A stretch of 64,000 nt of DNA from Blautia sp. OF03-15BH (GCF_003463065.1 NZ_QSCM01000001.1:1-64000), one strand, 5' to 3'; numbered from the stretch's first letter, positions 15,323-25,012 are shown. Translations and numbers: made by a program. The notes: generated by a model not told the origin, from the sequence alone.

Positions 15323-17527
15323 TTATTTATCCAGCTTAAGGCCTGAAAGCGCCGCCGCAAAGGCATTGTTCAAGGGCTCTTCCGCCTCTTTTTTCTGCTG
15401 GTTCAGGTATCGTGCCACCTCTCGTTTATTGACTCCGGCGCCTTCCTTTTCCCGGCGTTTTTTGAAAGCGGAAAGCTTTTCTTTATAACCGCAGGTGGAA
15501 CAGATAAAGGTTTCTTCCTCGCCTTTTACGATCATTTCCAGCTTCTTGTGACAATTCGGACAACGGGCATTGGTGGTGCGGGAAAGTGTCTCCCGATAGC
15601 CGCATTCCCGGTCCTGGCAAACCAGAAGTTTACTGTTCTTTCCGTTGACTGCCAGAAGAAATTTGCCGCAGCGCGGGCATTTCTTGCCGGTAATGTTCTC
15701 GTGGCGGAAGGTACCGTCGGCAGTCTTGATCTCAGAGATCAGCTCCTCGGTATAACCCCGGATACTGGAAAGAAAGGCTTCCTGCTTTAATTCTCCCCGG
15801 GCGATCTTTCCAAGCTTCAGCTCCCAGGAAGCTGTCAGCTCCGGCTTTTTCAGGTCCTCCGGCACCAGCTTTAAAAGCTGCCTTGCCTTAGATGTGATGT
15901 AGATATCTTTTCCTTTTTTCTCCATGAGAAAGCTCTTGAACAGCTTGTCAATGATGTCGGCTCGGGTGGCAACCGTTCCAAGACCGCCGGTCTCGCCAAG
16001 CGTCCGGATATAAGCCTTGTCTCTGGACTCCATGTATTTGACCGGATTTTCCATGGCAGAGAGAAGGGTCGCCTCGTTAAAACGTGCCGGCGGTTTCGTC
16101 TTTCCGACCGTAAGTTCCAGCTTTTCGATCTTCAGCTTCTCTCCTTTTTTCAGTTCCGGAAGCTGCTGCTCTTTCGGCAGCTCCTCTGTGTTTTCCTCAT
16201 CCTCTTCCGAAAAGGTCTCTGTCTCATAGGCTTCTTTCCAACCCTGGTTTTTTACGATCTTGCCACGGGCAGTAAAAACACTTTCTCCTGCTTCTGCCTT
16301 CATGGTCGTCTCATCATAGGCAAACGGCGGCATCAGCACAGCCAGGAACCGACGCACCACCAGATCGTAGATCTTCCGTTCTTCATTCGTCATATGGGAA
16401 AGATCCACAAACTGTTCGGTCGGGATGATGGCATGATGATCACTGACTTTTTTATCATCCACAAAAGAACCGTTTGTCCGTATGGGCTTCATGGCCAGAC
16501 TTCCGGCCAGTTTCCGGTAAGGACCGACCGCGCAGGCTTTCAACCGTTCCTTTAAGGTTTCCGCCACATCTTTTCCGATATAGCGGGAGTCGGTACGCGG
16601 ATAGGTGAGGACTTTATGGTTTTCATAGAGACGCTGCATGATATTTAAGGTTTCTTTTGCAGAATAACCGAAGCGGCGGCTGGCATCCCTCTGAAGCTCC
16701 GTCAGGTCATACAGACCGGGAGCATTCTGATTTTTGGAAACCTTCTCCACGGAAGACACCGTCAATGCTTTTCCTTCCAGTTCTTTTTTCTGTTTTTCCG
16801 CTTTTTCTCTGTCAAAGGTACGGTAGCTTCCGCTCTTTTTATCCTGCCAGCTCCAACGGATACCTGCCGCCTTCAGAGAAATGCCGAAATATTCTTCCGG
16901 TACAAATTCCCGGATCTCCTGCTCGCGGTGTGCGATCATGGCCAGCGTCGGTGTCTGGACACGGCCGCAGGAAAGCTGTGCATTGTATTTACAGGTGAGA
17001 GCTCTGGTGGCATTGATGCCAACCAACCAGTCTGCCTCAGCCCTGGCTGCTGCCGCCCGGTAAAGATTTTCATATTCCCGGCCGTCCCGAAGATTGGCAA
17101 AACCCTCCCGAATCGCTTTATCCGTCACGGAAGAGATCCACAGACGTTTCACCGGTTTATGGCAGCCTGCCATTTCCAGAATCCAGCGGGCCACCAGCTC
17201 TCCTTCTCTTCCGGCATCCGTGGCAATGACCACACGATCGATATCTTTGCGGAAAAGAAGCGTCTTCACTGCCCGAAACTGCTTACCCGTCTGCGGGATC
17301 ACGATCAGTTTCATTTTGTCCGGCATCATGGGAAGTGTCTCCATCTCCCATTTCATATATTTTTTATCGTATGCTTCCGGATCTGCAAGCGTCACCAGAT
17401 GCCCCAGTGCCCAGGTGACTACATAATCCTTTCCTTCCATTCCACCGTCCAGTTTCTTCTCACAGTGAAGGACCCGGGCAATATCCCGGGCCACGGAAGG
17501 TTTCTCTGCAATGACCAATGCTTTCAT
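15323..17527 (-). CDS. topB: DNA topoisomerase III (type IA)
   Basis: A 734-aa type IA topoisomerase. An N-terminal TOPRIM domain carries AEKPSVARDIA and the D-A-G-R-E-G-E motif (residues about 95-105), and the active-site tyrosine is in LTYPRTDSRY near residue 315. Two C-terminal zinc ribbons follow (CPRCGKF...CQDRECGY and CPNCHKK...CSTCGY). It relaxes or decatenates DNA by single-strand passage. Extra TopB copies are common on mobile elements, but this one has host-like composition and a housekeeping context. Confidence 0.95.
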   Translation of the reverse strand: MKALVIAEKPSVARDIARVLHCEKKLDGGMEGKDYVVTWALGHLVTLADPEAYDKKYMKWEMETLPMMPDKMKLIVIPQTGKQFRAVKTLLFRKDIDRVVIATDAGREGELVARWILEMAGCHKPVKRLWISSVTDKAIREGFANLRDGREYENLYRAAAARAEADWLVGINATRALTCKYNAQLSCGRVQTPTLAMIAHREQEIREFVPEEYFGISLKAAGIRWSWQDKKSGSYRTFDREKAEKQKKELEGKALTVSSVEKVSKNQNAPGLYDLTELQRDASRRFGYSAKETLNIMQRLYENHKVLTYPRTDSRYIGKDVAETLKERLKACAVGPYRKLAGSLAMKPIRTNGSFVDDKKVSDHHAIIPTEQFVDLSHMTNEERKIYDLVVRRFLAVLMPPFAYDETTMKAEAGESVFTARGKIVKNQGWKEAYETETFSEEDEENTEELPKEQQLPELKKGEKLKIEKLELTVGKTKPPARFNEATLLSAMENPVKYMESRDKAYIRTLGETGGLGTVATRADIIDKLFKSFLMEKKGKDIYITSKARQLLKLVPEDLKKPELTASWELKLGKIARGELKQEAFLSSIRGYTEELISEIKTADGTFRHENITGKKCPRCGKFLLAVNGKNSKLLVCQDRECGYRETLSRTTNARCPNCHKKLEMIVKGEEETFICSTCGYKEKLSAFKKRREKEGAGVNKREVARYLNQQKKEAEEPLNNAFAAALSGLKLDK

Positions 17528-17563
17528 AATTACCTCCGAAATATAGTTTCCAGACCGTGCCTG

Positions 17564-17962
17564 CTATTTCACAAAAGAATCAATGGCTTTATTCAGCTGG
17601 CGCAGGCTTTCTTCATCCCCGTTTTCGATCGCTTCCACGATGCAGTGGGCAATGTGTTCTTTCAAAACCAGCTTACCGGTATTGTTTACCGCCGATTTTA
17701 CCGCAGCAAGCTGGATCAGCACTTCACTGCAGTCTCTGTCCGTTTCCACCATGGTCTTAATGGACTGTAAATGACCGATGGCTCTGGAAAGCCGATTGAT
17801 CACTGCCTTTTTCTCTGCCTCAGAATGGACGTGATGATGCTCTCCATGTGAATGGCTATGGTCATGTTCGTGGCTATGATCATGCGGTTCTGTATGTTCT
17901 GTTTCTCCATGACTATGGGCGATCCCCAGGGCATGAAACTTTTCATGTTCTGTCATATTCAT
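17564..17962 (-). CDS. CsoR/RcnR-family metal-sensing repressor with a His-rich arm
   Basis: A 132-aa DUF156 repressor. The C-terminal three quarters is a standard CsoR fold with INRLSRAIGHLQSIKTM, DCSEVLIQLAAVKSA and KEHIAHC, keeping the Cys...His-x3-Cys positions used by CsoR to bind Cu(I). The N-terminal arm (about residues 10-50) is loaded with His in H-x-H and D-H-S-H repeats, which would bind Ni, Zn or Cu loosely. It is followed by no transporter, so its target gene is elsewhere. The start at 17962 has AAAGGA upstream. Metal identity is uncertain: the core points to copper, the arm to nickel or zinc. Confidence 0.82.
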   Translation of the reverse strand: MNMTEHEKFHALGIAHSHGETEHTEPHDHSHEHDHSHSHGEHHHVHSEAEKKAVINRLSRAIGHLQSIKTMVETDRDCSEVLIQLAAVKSAVNNTGKLVLKEHIAHCIVEAIENGDEESLRQLNKAIDSFVK

Positions 17963-18260
17963 ATTTTTCCTTTCAGGTGAAGCCTTTCCCTTCTGCTGCA
18001 CCAGTTAAAGCGGACATTCCTAATTCTATAACACAGATAGTATAAATCACGCCGCATCTTTTGGCAAGCTACATTCTACGCTCCTTATTACCGAAAAGTT
18101 TTCTCTTTTTTCTACTTTCTCTTCCTTACCAAACAGATTTTCTCACTTTTTTATTTGTTTTTTCCCGCATTTCATGGTATCCTTATAGAAAGATGTTGGA
18201 AGCAAACGGGGGGGAATCTGTTCCTGCACCATGCTTCCCTAAATAGGAGAGTGTGAAACA

Positions 18261-18629
18261 TTGAAAATTCAAGAATCTGCTGAAAACTACCTGGAATCAA
18301 TTCTGATCCTGCAGAAACGGAAAGGTCACGTACGTTCCATTGATATCGTAAATTATCTGGATTTTTCAAAGCCAAGCGTCAGCGTGGCTATGAAAAACCT
18401 TCGTGAAAACGGCTTTATCCATATGGAAGACGGCTTTATCACTCTGACAGAAAAAGGTCTGGAAATTGCCCAGACCATGTACGAGCGTCATACCGTTCTT
18501 TCCCACTGGCTCATCAGTCTCGGTGTGGACGAGAAAATCGCCGTGGAAGACGCCTGCCGTATGGAGCATACCATGAGCCCGGAAAGCTTTACCGCTATCA
18601 AGACTTTTATCACTCAGAATCAAAACTGA
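18261..18629 (+). CDS. DtxR/MntR-family metal-dependent repressor
   Basis: A 122-aa protein with the winged-helix domain of the family (ENYLESILIL, then VRSIDIVNYLDFSKPSVSVAMKNL, and FITLTEKG as the wing) and a dimerisation helix region (HTVLSHWLISLGV ... DACRMEHTMS). The metal ligands D/E, C/E and H are largely kept (E11, H77, C100, E102, H103 region). It probably represses Mn or Fe uptake genes located elsewhere. It starts with TTG; GGAG lies 11 bases before. It diverges from the CsoR gene. Confidence 0.85.
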   Translation: MKIQESAENYLESILILQKRKGHVRSIDIVNYLDFSKPSVSVAMKNLRENGFIHMEDGFITLTEKGLEIAQTMYERHTVLSHWLISLGVDEKIAVEDACRMEHTMSPESFTAIKTFITQNQN

Positions 18630-18636
18630 TCCACGT

Positions 18637-18675
18637 AAAAAAGCAGCCCTGATCTTACATCAGGGCTGCTTTTTT
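18637..18675. terminator. Bidirectional terminator
   Basis: The perfect stem aaaaaagcagccctgat with loop cttac and its complement, A-rich on one side and T-rich on the other, lies between convergent genes. Confidence 0.9.
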
Positions 18676-18678
18676 CAA

Positions 18679-20565
18679 TCACTTTATTTCTATCTCATAG
18701 GTACCTTTACGAAGATCCACGGTCACTCTGGTGCCGTCCGCGAAGGTCGTTCTCTGTACCTGATAATCTCCATTCACAAACGCATGGCTTACCATCTCTT
18801 CTTTTGCCACTTTTTCATGGAGGCTGCTGACGATCTTACAACGTTTTACCGTCTCTTCCGGGCTTAACCGGACATAGCCGTCAAATGCACCGTCGATGTT
18901 TGGATAAGCACCGTCACGGACAAGATAGGGTGCTCCGCCGTTCAGAAGGGCATAAAGCATGTAATCATCGGTATCATTGAGTTTCTCCATCATCCAGGGC
19001 TCAATGACACAGTCATGATAAACCAGATTGAAAAGCGGTACGCTGACTCCGATCTGCTCCGTACCGGGTGTCTGGAGCATAAAGGAATACGGGGCGTAAT
19101 GGCAGAACACCAGGCTCTTCATTGCCCAGTCAGAAGCTTCCTCGGAACTCGGAAGGATCCCTCTGGAGATCAGAAAATCAAAGCACTTTTTCCGGTTCTC
19201 ATAACACTCCTTCCGGCTCATGCGGTGTCTCGGATTGGCACACTCATCTCCTTCGTTACAGGTGAACACATCCAGGTAAGCGCCATCCAGATGGATGTCA
19301 TGCTTCTCAAGCTCTGTAAAGTTTCTTCTTACGTAGTAGGGTGCCTGAGTCGCACAAAGGTAAGACTGCGGACCGCCAGCCCAGCGGGCATGCTCCGGAA
19401 TAGAGCCGTCTGTCAGCCGCACGGCATAATCTTCATCAAAAGAAGGAGCGTCCTTATAGTAATCACGATACTGGTCATGGATACCGAAAAGATAGCCCAA
19501 ACGCTGCATGGTATCAGAAAGCTCTTTCATCTTCTCCCAGCCACCGGCTTTTTCACAGGCCGGCAGATAATCCGGATGCTTGTTGTCATAGCCCGGCTCT
19601 GCCCAGCCGTCCAGATGAAAATAAAGCTTTTCCACACCGAGGTCATGAAAGACCTCCATTTCCTTTTCCCGTACAGCAAAGGGAGTCAGGGAATTATTTT
19701 TTTCCGGGGCTTCCGGATCAAAGAATTCTGATTTCGGATTTACGCTGGTCTTGATCCCTTTATGTACAAAGGAGGCTCCAACCAGACGATCCACAGAAGG
19801 AATCCGGGCAGCTTTCTCTTTCAGTGTGGCTGCCAGATCGTTTTCAAACATATACTTCCGGTAGATCTTACACATGGTATTGTAATCACAGTCTTTCCGG
19901 AAACTGTATCTCATGATCCGCCGGTAATCCATCGTTCCGAGACTTGGCTCCCAGCTCACGGAAACATGGGTAAAGGGACCTCCTGCCGGATGTTCCAGCC
20001 CGGTAAAACCATTCCAGGGAGTCAGTGCGATGGCAATATAGCCTTTTCCTTCCCGAATCTGGGAAAACCAGGACATATAACCGCCGGCTGTGCAGAACTG
20101 CCCCTGAAAATGCAGGGGACGGCTTTCTGTCTTCCAGGTGTTGGGGATCAGAAAGCCCTGCCGTTCGTTGACCAGCGTATACCAGTCTTCTCTCGCTTCC
20201 TCAAATGCCATGGGACCCGGCCAGAATAATTTTGTGATCTCTCCGTTTTCTCTGACAGGGATCCATTCAAAGAAAACATCCCCTGTACTCTCTTCTGTCC
20301 AGACATAAGTTTCAAAGCTCAGTTCCTTCTTTTCTCCACCGATGGAAAATCCGGAATAACAGCTCCGGATCCCTTCTCCAATGCCGTTTTTCACTGCTTC
20401 ATGATGCACGGAAGCTGCATCGGAAAAGAAGATTTTCTCTTCTCCGGCAAGGAAATACGGACGGTATCCTTCCTCCCAGCTCCAGCTTTCTCCCTCAGCT
20501 TTCACAGTGAAACAAAGGGAAGATTCATCCAGAAGAAGGACTTCCTTGGTGTTTTCAATCTTCAT
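18679..20565 (-). CDS. Putative glycoside hydrolase-like TIM-barrel protein
   Basis: A 628-aa cytoplasmic protein without a signal peptide. An N-terminal beta-rich region (about 1-240) precedes an apparent (beta/alpha)8 barrel with KLYFHLDGWAEPGYD and HLDGAYLDVFTCNEGDEC, the latter typical of an acid-bearing barrel strand; a short beta-domain ends the protein. This resembles clan GH-D or DUF5696/GH101-like folds. The exact CAZy family is not assignable by eye. It is a stand-alone gene, but rhaA and an AraC regulator lie a few kb away. The substrate may be an imported oligosaccharide, by inference. Confidence 0.6.
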   Translation of the reverse strand: MKIENTKEVLLLDESSLCFTVKAEGESWSWEEGYRPYFLAGEEKIFFSDAASVHHEAVKNGIGEGIRSCYSGFSIGGEKKELSFETYVWTEESTGDVFFEWIPVRENGEITKLFWPGPMAFEEAREDWYTLVNERQGFLIPNTWKTESRPLHFQGQFCTAGGYMSWFSQIREGKGYIAIALTPWNGFTGLEHPAGGPFTHVSVSWEPSLGTMDYRRIMRYSFRKDCDYNTMCKIYRKYMFENDLAATLKEKAARIPSVDRLVGASFVHKGIKTSVNPKSEFFDPEAPEKNNSLTPFAVREKEMEVFHDLGVEKLYFHLDGWAEPGYDNKHPDYLPACEKAGGWEKMKELSDTMQRLGYLFGIHDQYRDYYKDAPSFDEDYAVRLTDGSIPEHARWAGGPQSYLCATQAPYYVRRNFTELEKHDIHLDGAYLDVFTCNEGDECANPRHRMSRKECYENRKKCFDFLISRGILPSSEEASDWAMKSLVFCHYAPYSFMLQTPGTEQIGVSVPLFNLVYHDCVIEPWMMEKLNDTDDYMLYALLNGGAPYLVRDGAYPNIDGAFDGYVRLSPEETVKRCKIVSSLHEKVAKEEMVSHAFVNGDYQVQRTTFADGTRVTVDLRKGTYEIEIK

Positions 20566-20587
20566 TTTTTCTTATCTCCTTTTTCTT

Positions 20588-21463
20588 TTATCTTCTGATC
20601 CGTTCATATACGGCCCGGATGTATTCCGGGGTAGTGCCGCAGCAGCCGCCTACGATGCCTGCCCCGGCCTGGATCAGTTCTTCGATGCACCGGGCGAAAC
20701 GTGCGGCATCCATGTCATAAACAGCCTCTCCTGTTTCCGTGATCAGAGGCATTCCCGCATTGGGCTTTGCGATGATGGGAACTTCTGCCACCCGCTTCAT
20801 AGAAGCCACAACAGCCAGCAGCTGATCCGGTCCCACGGAACAGTTCACGCCCACAGCGGCGGCTCCCATTCCCTGAAGGGTCTCTACTGCCTCCACGGCA
20901 TTTCCGTCATAATAAGCGCTTCCGTCCGCCTCTACGGAAAGGGTACAGATCACCGGAAGATCACAGACCGACTGGATGGCATCCAGTGCTACCGTAGTCT
21001 CATCCACTCCCAGCATGGTCTCCACAGCAAAAAGATCCACCCCTGCTTCTGCCAGAGCCTTTGCCTGCTCACGGTAAATCTCATAAAGAGCGTCAAAACT
21101 CATCTCACCTCTTGGCTCCAGCATTTTTCCGGTCGTGGTCATATCACCTGCTATATAGGCTTTTCCGCCCACTGCCTCTTTGCTCAGGGCAACTAGGCGT
21201 CTGTTCAGCTCCAGGACTTCATTTTCTCTGCCGAAGTTCTTCAGGCTGTAAGGATTACAACAAAAAGTCGGTGCATAAACAATCTGGCTTCCCGCCTCCA
21301 CATAGGCACGCTGAAGCTCCAGAAAAGGCTCCGGATGCTCCAGGATCCAGAGCTCCGTACTGGTTCCTTTTGGCATTCCGGCTTTGGTCATATTGGAGCC
21401 GGTCGCTCCGTCCAGAAGCACGACTCCTTTATCTGTCAGGGTTTTCAATTCTTCTCTTGTCAT
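20588..21463 (-). CDS. Homocysteine S-methyltransferase (Zn-dependent)
   Basis: A 291-aa protein of the homocysteine methyltransferase family (MmuM, or the MetH N-domain). It has LLDGATGSNMTKAGM at the N-terminus, the first zinc Cys in VGVNCSVGP, and the terminal GGCCGTTPEYI with the other two. It transfers a methyl group to homocysteine to give methionine. MmuM uses S-methylmethionine; stand-alone MetH-like N-domains may use other donors, so the donor is left open. The start at 21463 has AAAGGA upstream; an in-frame codon at 21550 lacks a ribosome site. Confidence 0.88.
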   Translation of the reverse strand: MTREELKTLTDKGVVLLDGATGSNMTKAGMPKGTSTELWILEHPEPFLELQRAYVEAGSQIVYAPTFCCNPYSLKNFGRENEVLELNRRLVALSKEAVGGKAYIAGDMTTTGKMLEPRGEMSFDALYEIYREQAKALAEAGVDLFAVETMLGVDETTVALDAIQSVCDLPVICTLSVEADGSAYYDGNAVEAVETLQGMGAAAVGVNCSVGPDQLLAVVASMKRVAEVPIIAKPNAGMPLITETGEAVYDMDAARFARCIEELIQAGAGIVGGCCGTTPEYIRAVYERIRR

Positions 21464-21585
21464 GTCTTTCGTTCCTTTCTGTCTATTCTTTTCAGCGAAG
21501 ACCCTTTCACTTCCGCCTGTGAGATCAGGAAAACCGCTTTCATCTGCCATTATAAACCAATTCCATCAAAAAAAGCAATCCCGGA

Positions 21586-21634
21586 CAAAAAAATACCGCA
21601 GCGTACTTCCTTCTGTCAGAAGCATCTGCGGTAT
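21586..21634 (-). terminator. Terminator of the RND/MMPL gene
   Basis: Nine-base arms ataccgcag and ctgcggtat directly follow the stop codon and end in a run of seven T on the minus strand. Confidence 0.85.
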
Positions 21635-21641
21635 CCGTTTT

Positions 21642-23735
21642 TTAATTGGCAGCTTTCTTTTTCTTTCCGAGGAAACCGATCGATGTCTTAACGATCAGTT
21701 TGTCAAACAGCATAAACATCGCCGGAAGAATAAAGATCACAACGATCATACTGATCAGCGCACCTCTGGAAAGCAGTGTACAGATCGAACCGATCATATC
21801 CACTCTGGAATAAACAGAGATACCAAAAGTGCAGGCGAAAAAGCTGCAGCCGCTGGTCACAATGGACAGCATGCTGGTCTTATGCGCAATGGCCACGGCT
21901 TCCTTCTTGCTTAAGCCTCTCTGCCGTTCCTTCTGATAACGGCTTGTCATCAGGATCGCATAGTCTACGGTAGCTCCCAGCTGGATGGTACCGACAACAA
22001 TGCTTGCCACAAAGGGAAGGCTGATTCCCTGATAGAAGGGAATGGACATGTTCAGCACGATCGCAAATTCGATGACCGCTACCAGGATCACCGGAAGGGA
22101 GATCGATTTGAAAATGATCAGGATAATGGCAAAAATTGCTGCAATAGAAGCAATGTTTACATTCTGAAGATCGATATCCGTTACATCCTGCAGATCCTTC
22201 ATCAACGGTGCCTCACCGATGACCATGCCGTTGCTGTCATATTTTTTCACAATATCACTGATCTTTGCGATCTGGGCATTTACCTCATCCGTGGCAGATT
22301 CGTATTTGGAGCTCACAAAAGCCAGTTCATACTGATCTCCCTGAAGCATGCTCTTTAAATTGTCCGGGATCATGGAATCCGGTACAGACGCACCCAGAAG
22401 GGTATTGATCCCGATGGTCCATTTGACACCGTCCACCTTCTTCACTTCTTCCAGCATCCTGGTCTTTTCTGTGGCGTCCATGTCTTTATCCATCATAATG
22501 ATGTGCATAACGCTCATATCAAAGGTTTCATTCAGCTTCTCGTTTGCAACATTAGAATCCAGATCCGAGGGAAGAGATTTTGCAATGTTGTAATAAATAC
22601 CGGTGTGGTTGTTTCCGTAAATACCAGGCAGAAGCAGTACACAGAAGATCACCAGCCACAGTTTGTAATGCCTTGTGATAAAAGCAGATACCCGGTCTAC
22701 CTTCTCCGTCTTAAAGAGAGATTTATGTCTGGTCTTTTCGATCGGTCTGTCAAAGATCAGGATCATGGCCGGAAGCAGGGTGACACAGCAGAAAACTCCG
22801 ATGATAACACCCTTTGACATAACGATACCAAGGTTTTTACCAAGAGCAAACGTCATCATACAAAGCGCTGCAAAACCGGCCACTGTCGTAACCGAGCTTC
22901 CTGTGATGGACTTGAAAGTGTTTGCGATGGCATGACCCATAGCCCGGTTCCTGTCATCCGGGAAACGCTTCTTATTCTCCTCATAGCTGTCCAGAAGGAA
23001 GATCGAATAGTCCATGGTAACGCCCAGCTGCAGGACTGCCACCAGCGCCTCTGTAACATAGGAAATCTCTCCCAGAAAGACATTGCTTCCCATATTATAA
23101 AGAATGGAGATTCCGATACAAAGCAGGAAGATGAAGGGAACCACAAGAGAGGTTCCGGTGATCTCCAGAACGATCAGTGCCAGGACTGCTGCAATGGCTA
23201 CATAGATCGGCAGCTCCTGCATACACAGATTCTTGATGTCGGTGACAATTCCTGTCATACCACTGATAAAACACTGCTGATCGGCAATCTTACGCATTTC
23301 GGTCAATGCCTCCATGGCATCGTCGGAAGATGTGGTATTGTCAAACAGTACCAGCATCATCGTGGCATTTCCGTTAAAAAAGCTCTTTTTTAAATTTTCA
23401 GGGATCATATCCACCGGAAGGGTGATGTCTGCTACATCATCGTACCAGAGAACATCTTTGACATGTTCCACTTCGCTGAATTTCTCTTCCAGCTTCTGGA
23501 CATCCTTCATCTCCATGTCTTCCACAACGACCATGGAGAAGGCACCCATTCCAAATTCGTCCACCAGAATATCCTGTCCGCTTACCGTTTCCAGTGTATC
23601 CGGCAGATAGCTCAACAGATCATAATTGATCCTGGTCTTTATAATTCCAAGTATTGAGGGAATAATAAGCAGAAAACCCAGGATGCAGATCAGTATCTTA
23701 TGTTTGGCTATCCATTTTCCCATTTTCACCAACAT
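21642..23735 (-). CDS. RND/MMPL-family exporter
   Basis: A 697-aa membrane protein with the RND layout in single-subunit Gram-positive form: TM1 at about 10-32, an extracellular loop, six helices, then the same pattern repeated in the second half. Conserved GVTMDYSIFLLDSYEE and GATVDYAILMTSRYQ are the paired D-Y motifs of MMPL transporters in TM4 and TM10. It probably exports lipids or hydrophobic compounds by proton antiport. Two TGAC-N5-GTCA dyads overlap its promoter, so it should be under a TetR-type repressor; no such gene is adjacent. Confidence 0.88.
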   Translation of the reverse strand: MLVKMGKWIAKHKILICILGFLLIIPSILGIIKTRINYDLLSYLPDTLETVSGQDILVDEFGMGAFSMVVVEDMEMKDVQKLEEKFSEVEHVKDVLWYDDVADITLPVDMIPENLKKSFFNGNATMMLVLFDNTTSSDDAMEALTEMRKIADQQCFISGMTGIVTDIKNLCMQELPIYVAIAAVLALIVLEITGTSLVVPFIFLLCIGISILYNMGSNVFLGEISYVTEALVAVLQLGVTMDYSIFLLDSYEENKKRFPDDRNRAMGHAIANTFKSITGSSVTTVAGFAALCMMTFALGKNLGIVMSKGVIIGVFCCVTLLPAMILIFDRPIEKTRHKSLFKTEKVDRVSAFITRHYKLWLVIFCVLLLPGIYGNNHTGIYYNIAKSLPSDLDSNVANEKLNETFDMSVMHIIMMDKDMDATEKTRMLEEVKKVDGVKWTIGINTLLGASVPDSMIPDNLKSMLQGDQYELAFVSSKYESATDEVNAQIAKISDIVKKYDSNGMVIGEAPLMKDLQDVTDIDLQNVNIASIAAIFAIILIIFKSISLPVILVAVIEFAIVLNMSIPFYQGISLPFVASIVVGTIQLGATVDYAILMTSRYQKERQRGLSKKEAVAIAHKTSMLSIVTSGCSFFACTFGISVYSRVDMIGSICTLLSRGALISMIVVIFILPAMFMLFDKLIVKTSIGFLGKKKKAAN

Positions 23736-23756
23736 AGTTCTATTCCTCCTCGTTAA

Positions 23757-23813
23757 TGACCATCAGTCATTTTGCACATTTGCTACTCTACTACATAAAT
23801 GACCAATAGTCAA
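23757..23813 (-). promoter_or_regulatory. Promoter with twin TetR-type operators
   Basis: On the minus strand, TTGACT (23808-23813) and TAGAGT (23785-23790) are 17 bases apart. Dyads tgaccatcagtca (23757-23769) and tgaccaatagtca (23800-23812) share TGACCA...GTCA and are 43 bases apart, about four helical turns. One covers the -35 box, the other lies just downstream of the start site. Confidence 0.75.
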
Positions 23814-23865
23814 TAATTATTCGGAAATTTATACTTTTTTAACGGATTCCAGGAAAAGCCCGGAT

Positions 23866-24849
23866 TTACAGTCTTATCTGTCCTGTGGTCTGATTCTTTT
23901 TCCGGAATTCTTTCGGTGTCAGCTGATATCTTTCCCGAAAGACCCGGTGAAAATAGCTGTTGTTTTCATATCCCACTGCCGCAATGATGTCATTTACCGG
24001 AAGGGACGTATCACAGAGAAGCTGAACCGCCTTGTTCAGCCGTTTTCTTTGCAGCAGTTCTTTAAAATTGGCCCCGGTACCTCTTTTGATCATCCGGCTT
24101 AATGTATGCATGGGAAGATGCAGACGTTCGCAGAGCTCGGAAAGAGAGGCTGTCCGATAATTCTGTTCTATGTATTCCAGTACCGTCATGACCATCATAT
24201 TTTCATAACGATCCGGCACTCTCGTCTCTGCATACTGGACCGACTCACTGAGATAAAGGAACAAAAGTCCCATGGTGATCTGATTGATCCGGTTCTGTCC
24301 CTGTTTTCCGGAAACGAGGGAATCGATCATGTTTTCCAGAAGATTCTGGATCTGCAGGACCTCTGAAACCCGGAAATGAAGAAATTCTCCCCGTTCTTCA
24401 TCTTTTCTCAGAAGGTTCACAAGAAAGTCCGTCAGTACATTGCTGCTGCCGATCATCTCATAGGCCACATCAAAAAATTCCGGCAGAATGATAAAATTGA
24501 TGGCGATATCCTCCTGCCCGGCCGGCAGGATCTCATGATGGGTAAACTGATTCAGAAAAAGAAGTTCTCCTTTTTTCACCACTACCTCTTTTCCCCCGAT
24601 GATATTGGTGATGCTTCCCTCACAGGTATAAAGTACTTCTACATAATTGTGACGGTGTTCCGGAAAATGGGCAAAACGGGTATGGGTCCTCACATTGATG
24701 AGTTCCCCTCTCTCCAGCATCTTTCTGCTGTCTACAGTAAAATCTTTTCCCGATGTATAGAGCGTCCGGTCCACATTTTCCTCTCCGGACAGAAGTTTTT
24801 TCTCCTCCGGCGTGATCACCCGAAGCTTTTCCATTAATTCTTCTCGCAT
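23866..24849 (-). CDS. AraC-family regulator next to rhaA
   Basis: A 327-aa regulator. It has a cupin-type sensing domain with HFPEHRHNYVEVLY (H-x-H and E ligands typical of AraC_binding), followed by two helix-turn-helix motifs at the C-terminus (SLSELCERLHLPMHTLSRMIK and VNDIIAAVGYENNSYFHRVF, each split across strands). I use the start at 24849 (GGAG 8 bases upstream). The frame is open 65 codons further, but that stretch contains a strong terminator hairpin. Probable role: activator of rhamnose catabolism genes, inferred from its place after rhaA. Confidence 0.85.
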   Translation of the reverse strand: MREELMEKLRVITPEEKKLLSGEENVDRTLYTSGKDFTVDSRKMLERGELINVRTHTRFAHFPEHRHNYVEVLYTCEGSITNIIGGKEVVVKKGELLFLNQFTHHEILPAGQEDIAINFIILPEFFDVAYEMIGSSNVLTDFLVNLLRKDEERGEFLHFRVSEVLQIQNLLENMIDSLVSGKQGQNRINQITMGLLFLYLSESVQYAETRVPDRYENMMVMTVLEYIEQNYRTASLSELCERLHLPMHTLSRMIKRGTGANFKELLQRKRLNKAVQLLCDTSLPVNDIIAAVGYENNSYFHRVFRERYQLTPKEFRKKNQTTGQIRL

Positions 24850-24930
24850 AATTTCTGCTCCATCCTCTTTTGTATCTTCTTTTTTCATCATACCATATCG
24901 CAATGCCAGGGTCAAAAGGTCTGCGTACCG

Positions 24931-24968
24931 AAAAAAAGCCCTGCATCCTTTTTTCGGACACAGGGCTC
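24931..24968 (-). terminator. Terminator of rhaA
   Basis: On the minus strand, agccctg and cagggct pair around a loop and are followed by a run of seven T. It separates rhaA from the AraC-type gene and shows that the longer open frame of that gene is not its coding start. Confidence 0.8.
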
Positions 24969-25012
24969 GGATCTTCTGGTAAAGCGGACATTCGCAATCA
25001 ACACAGGGGATC

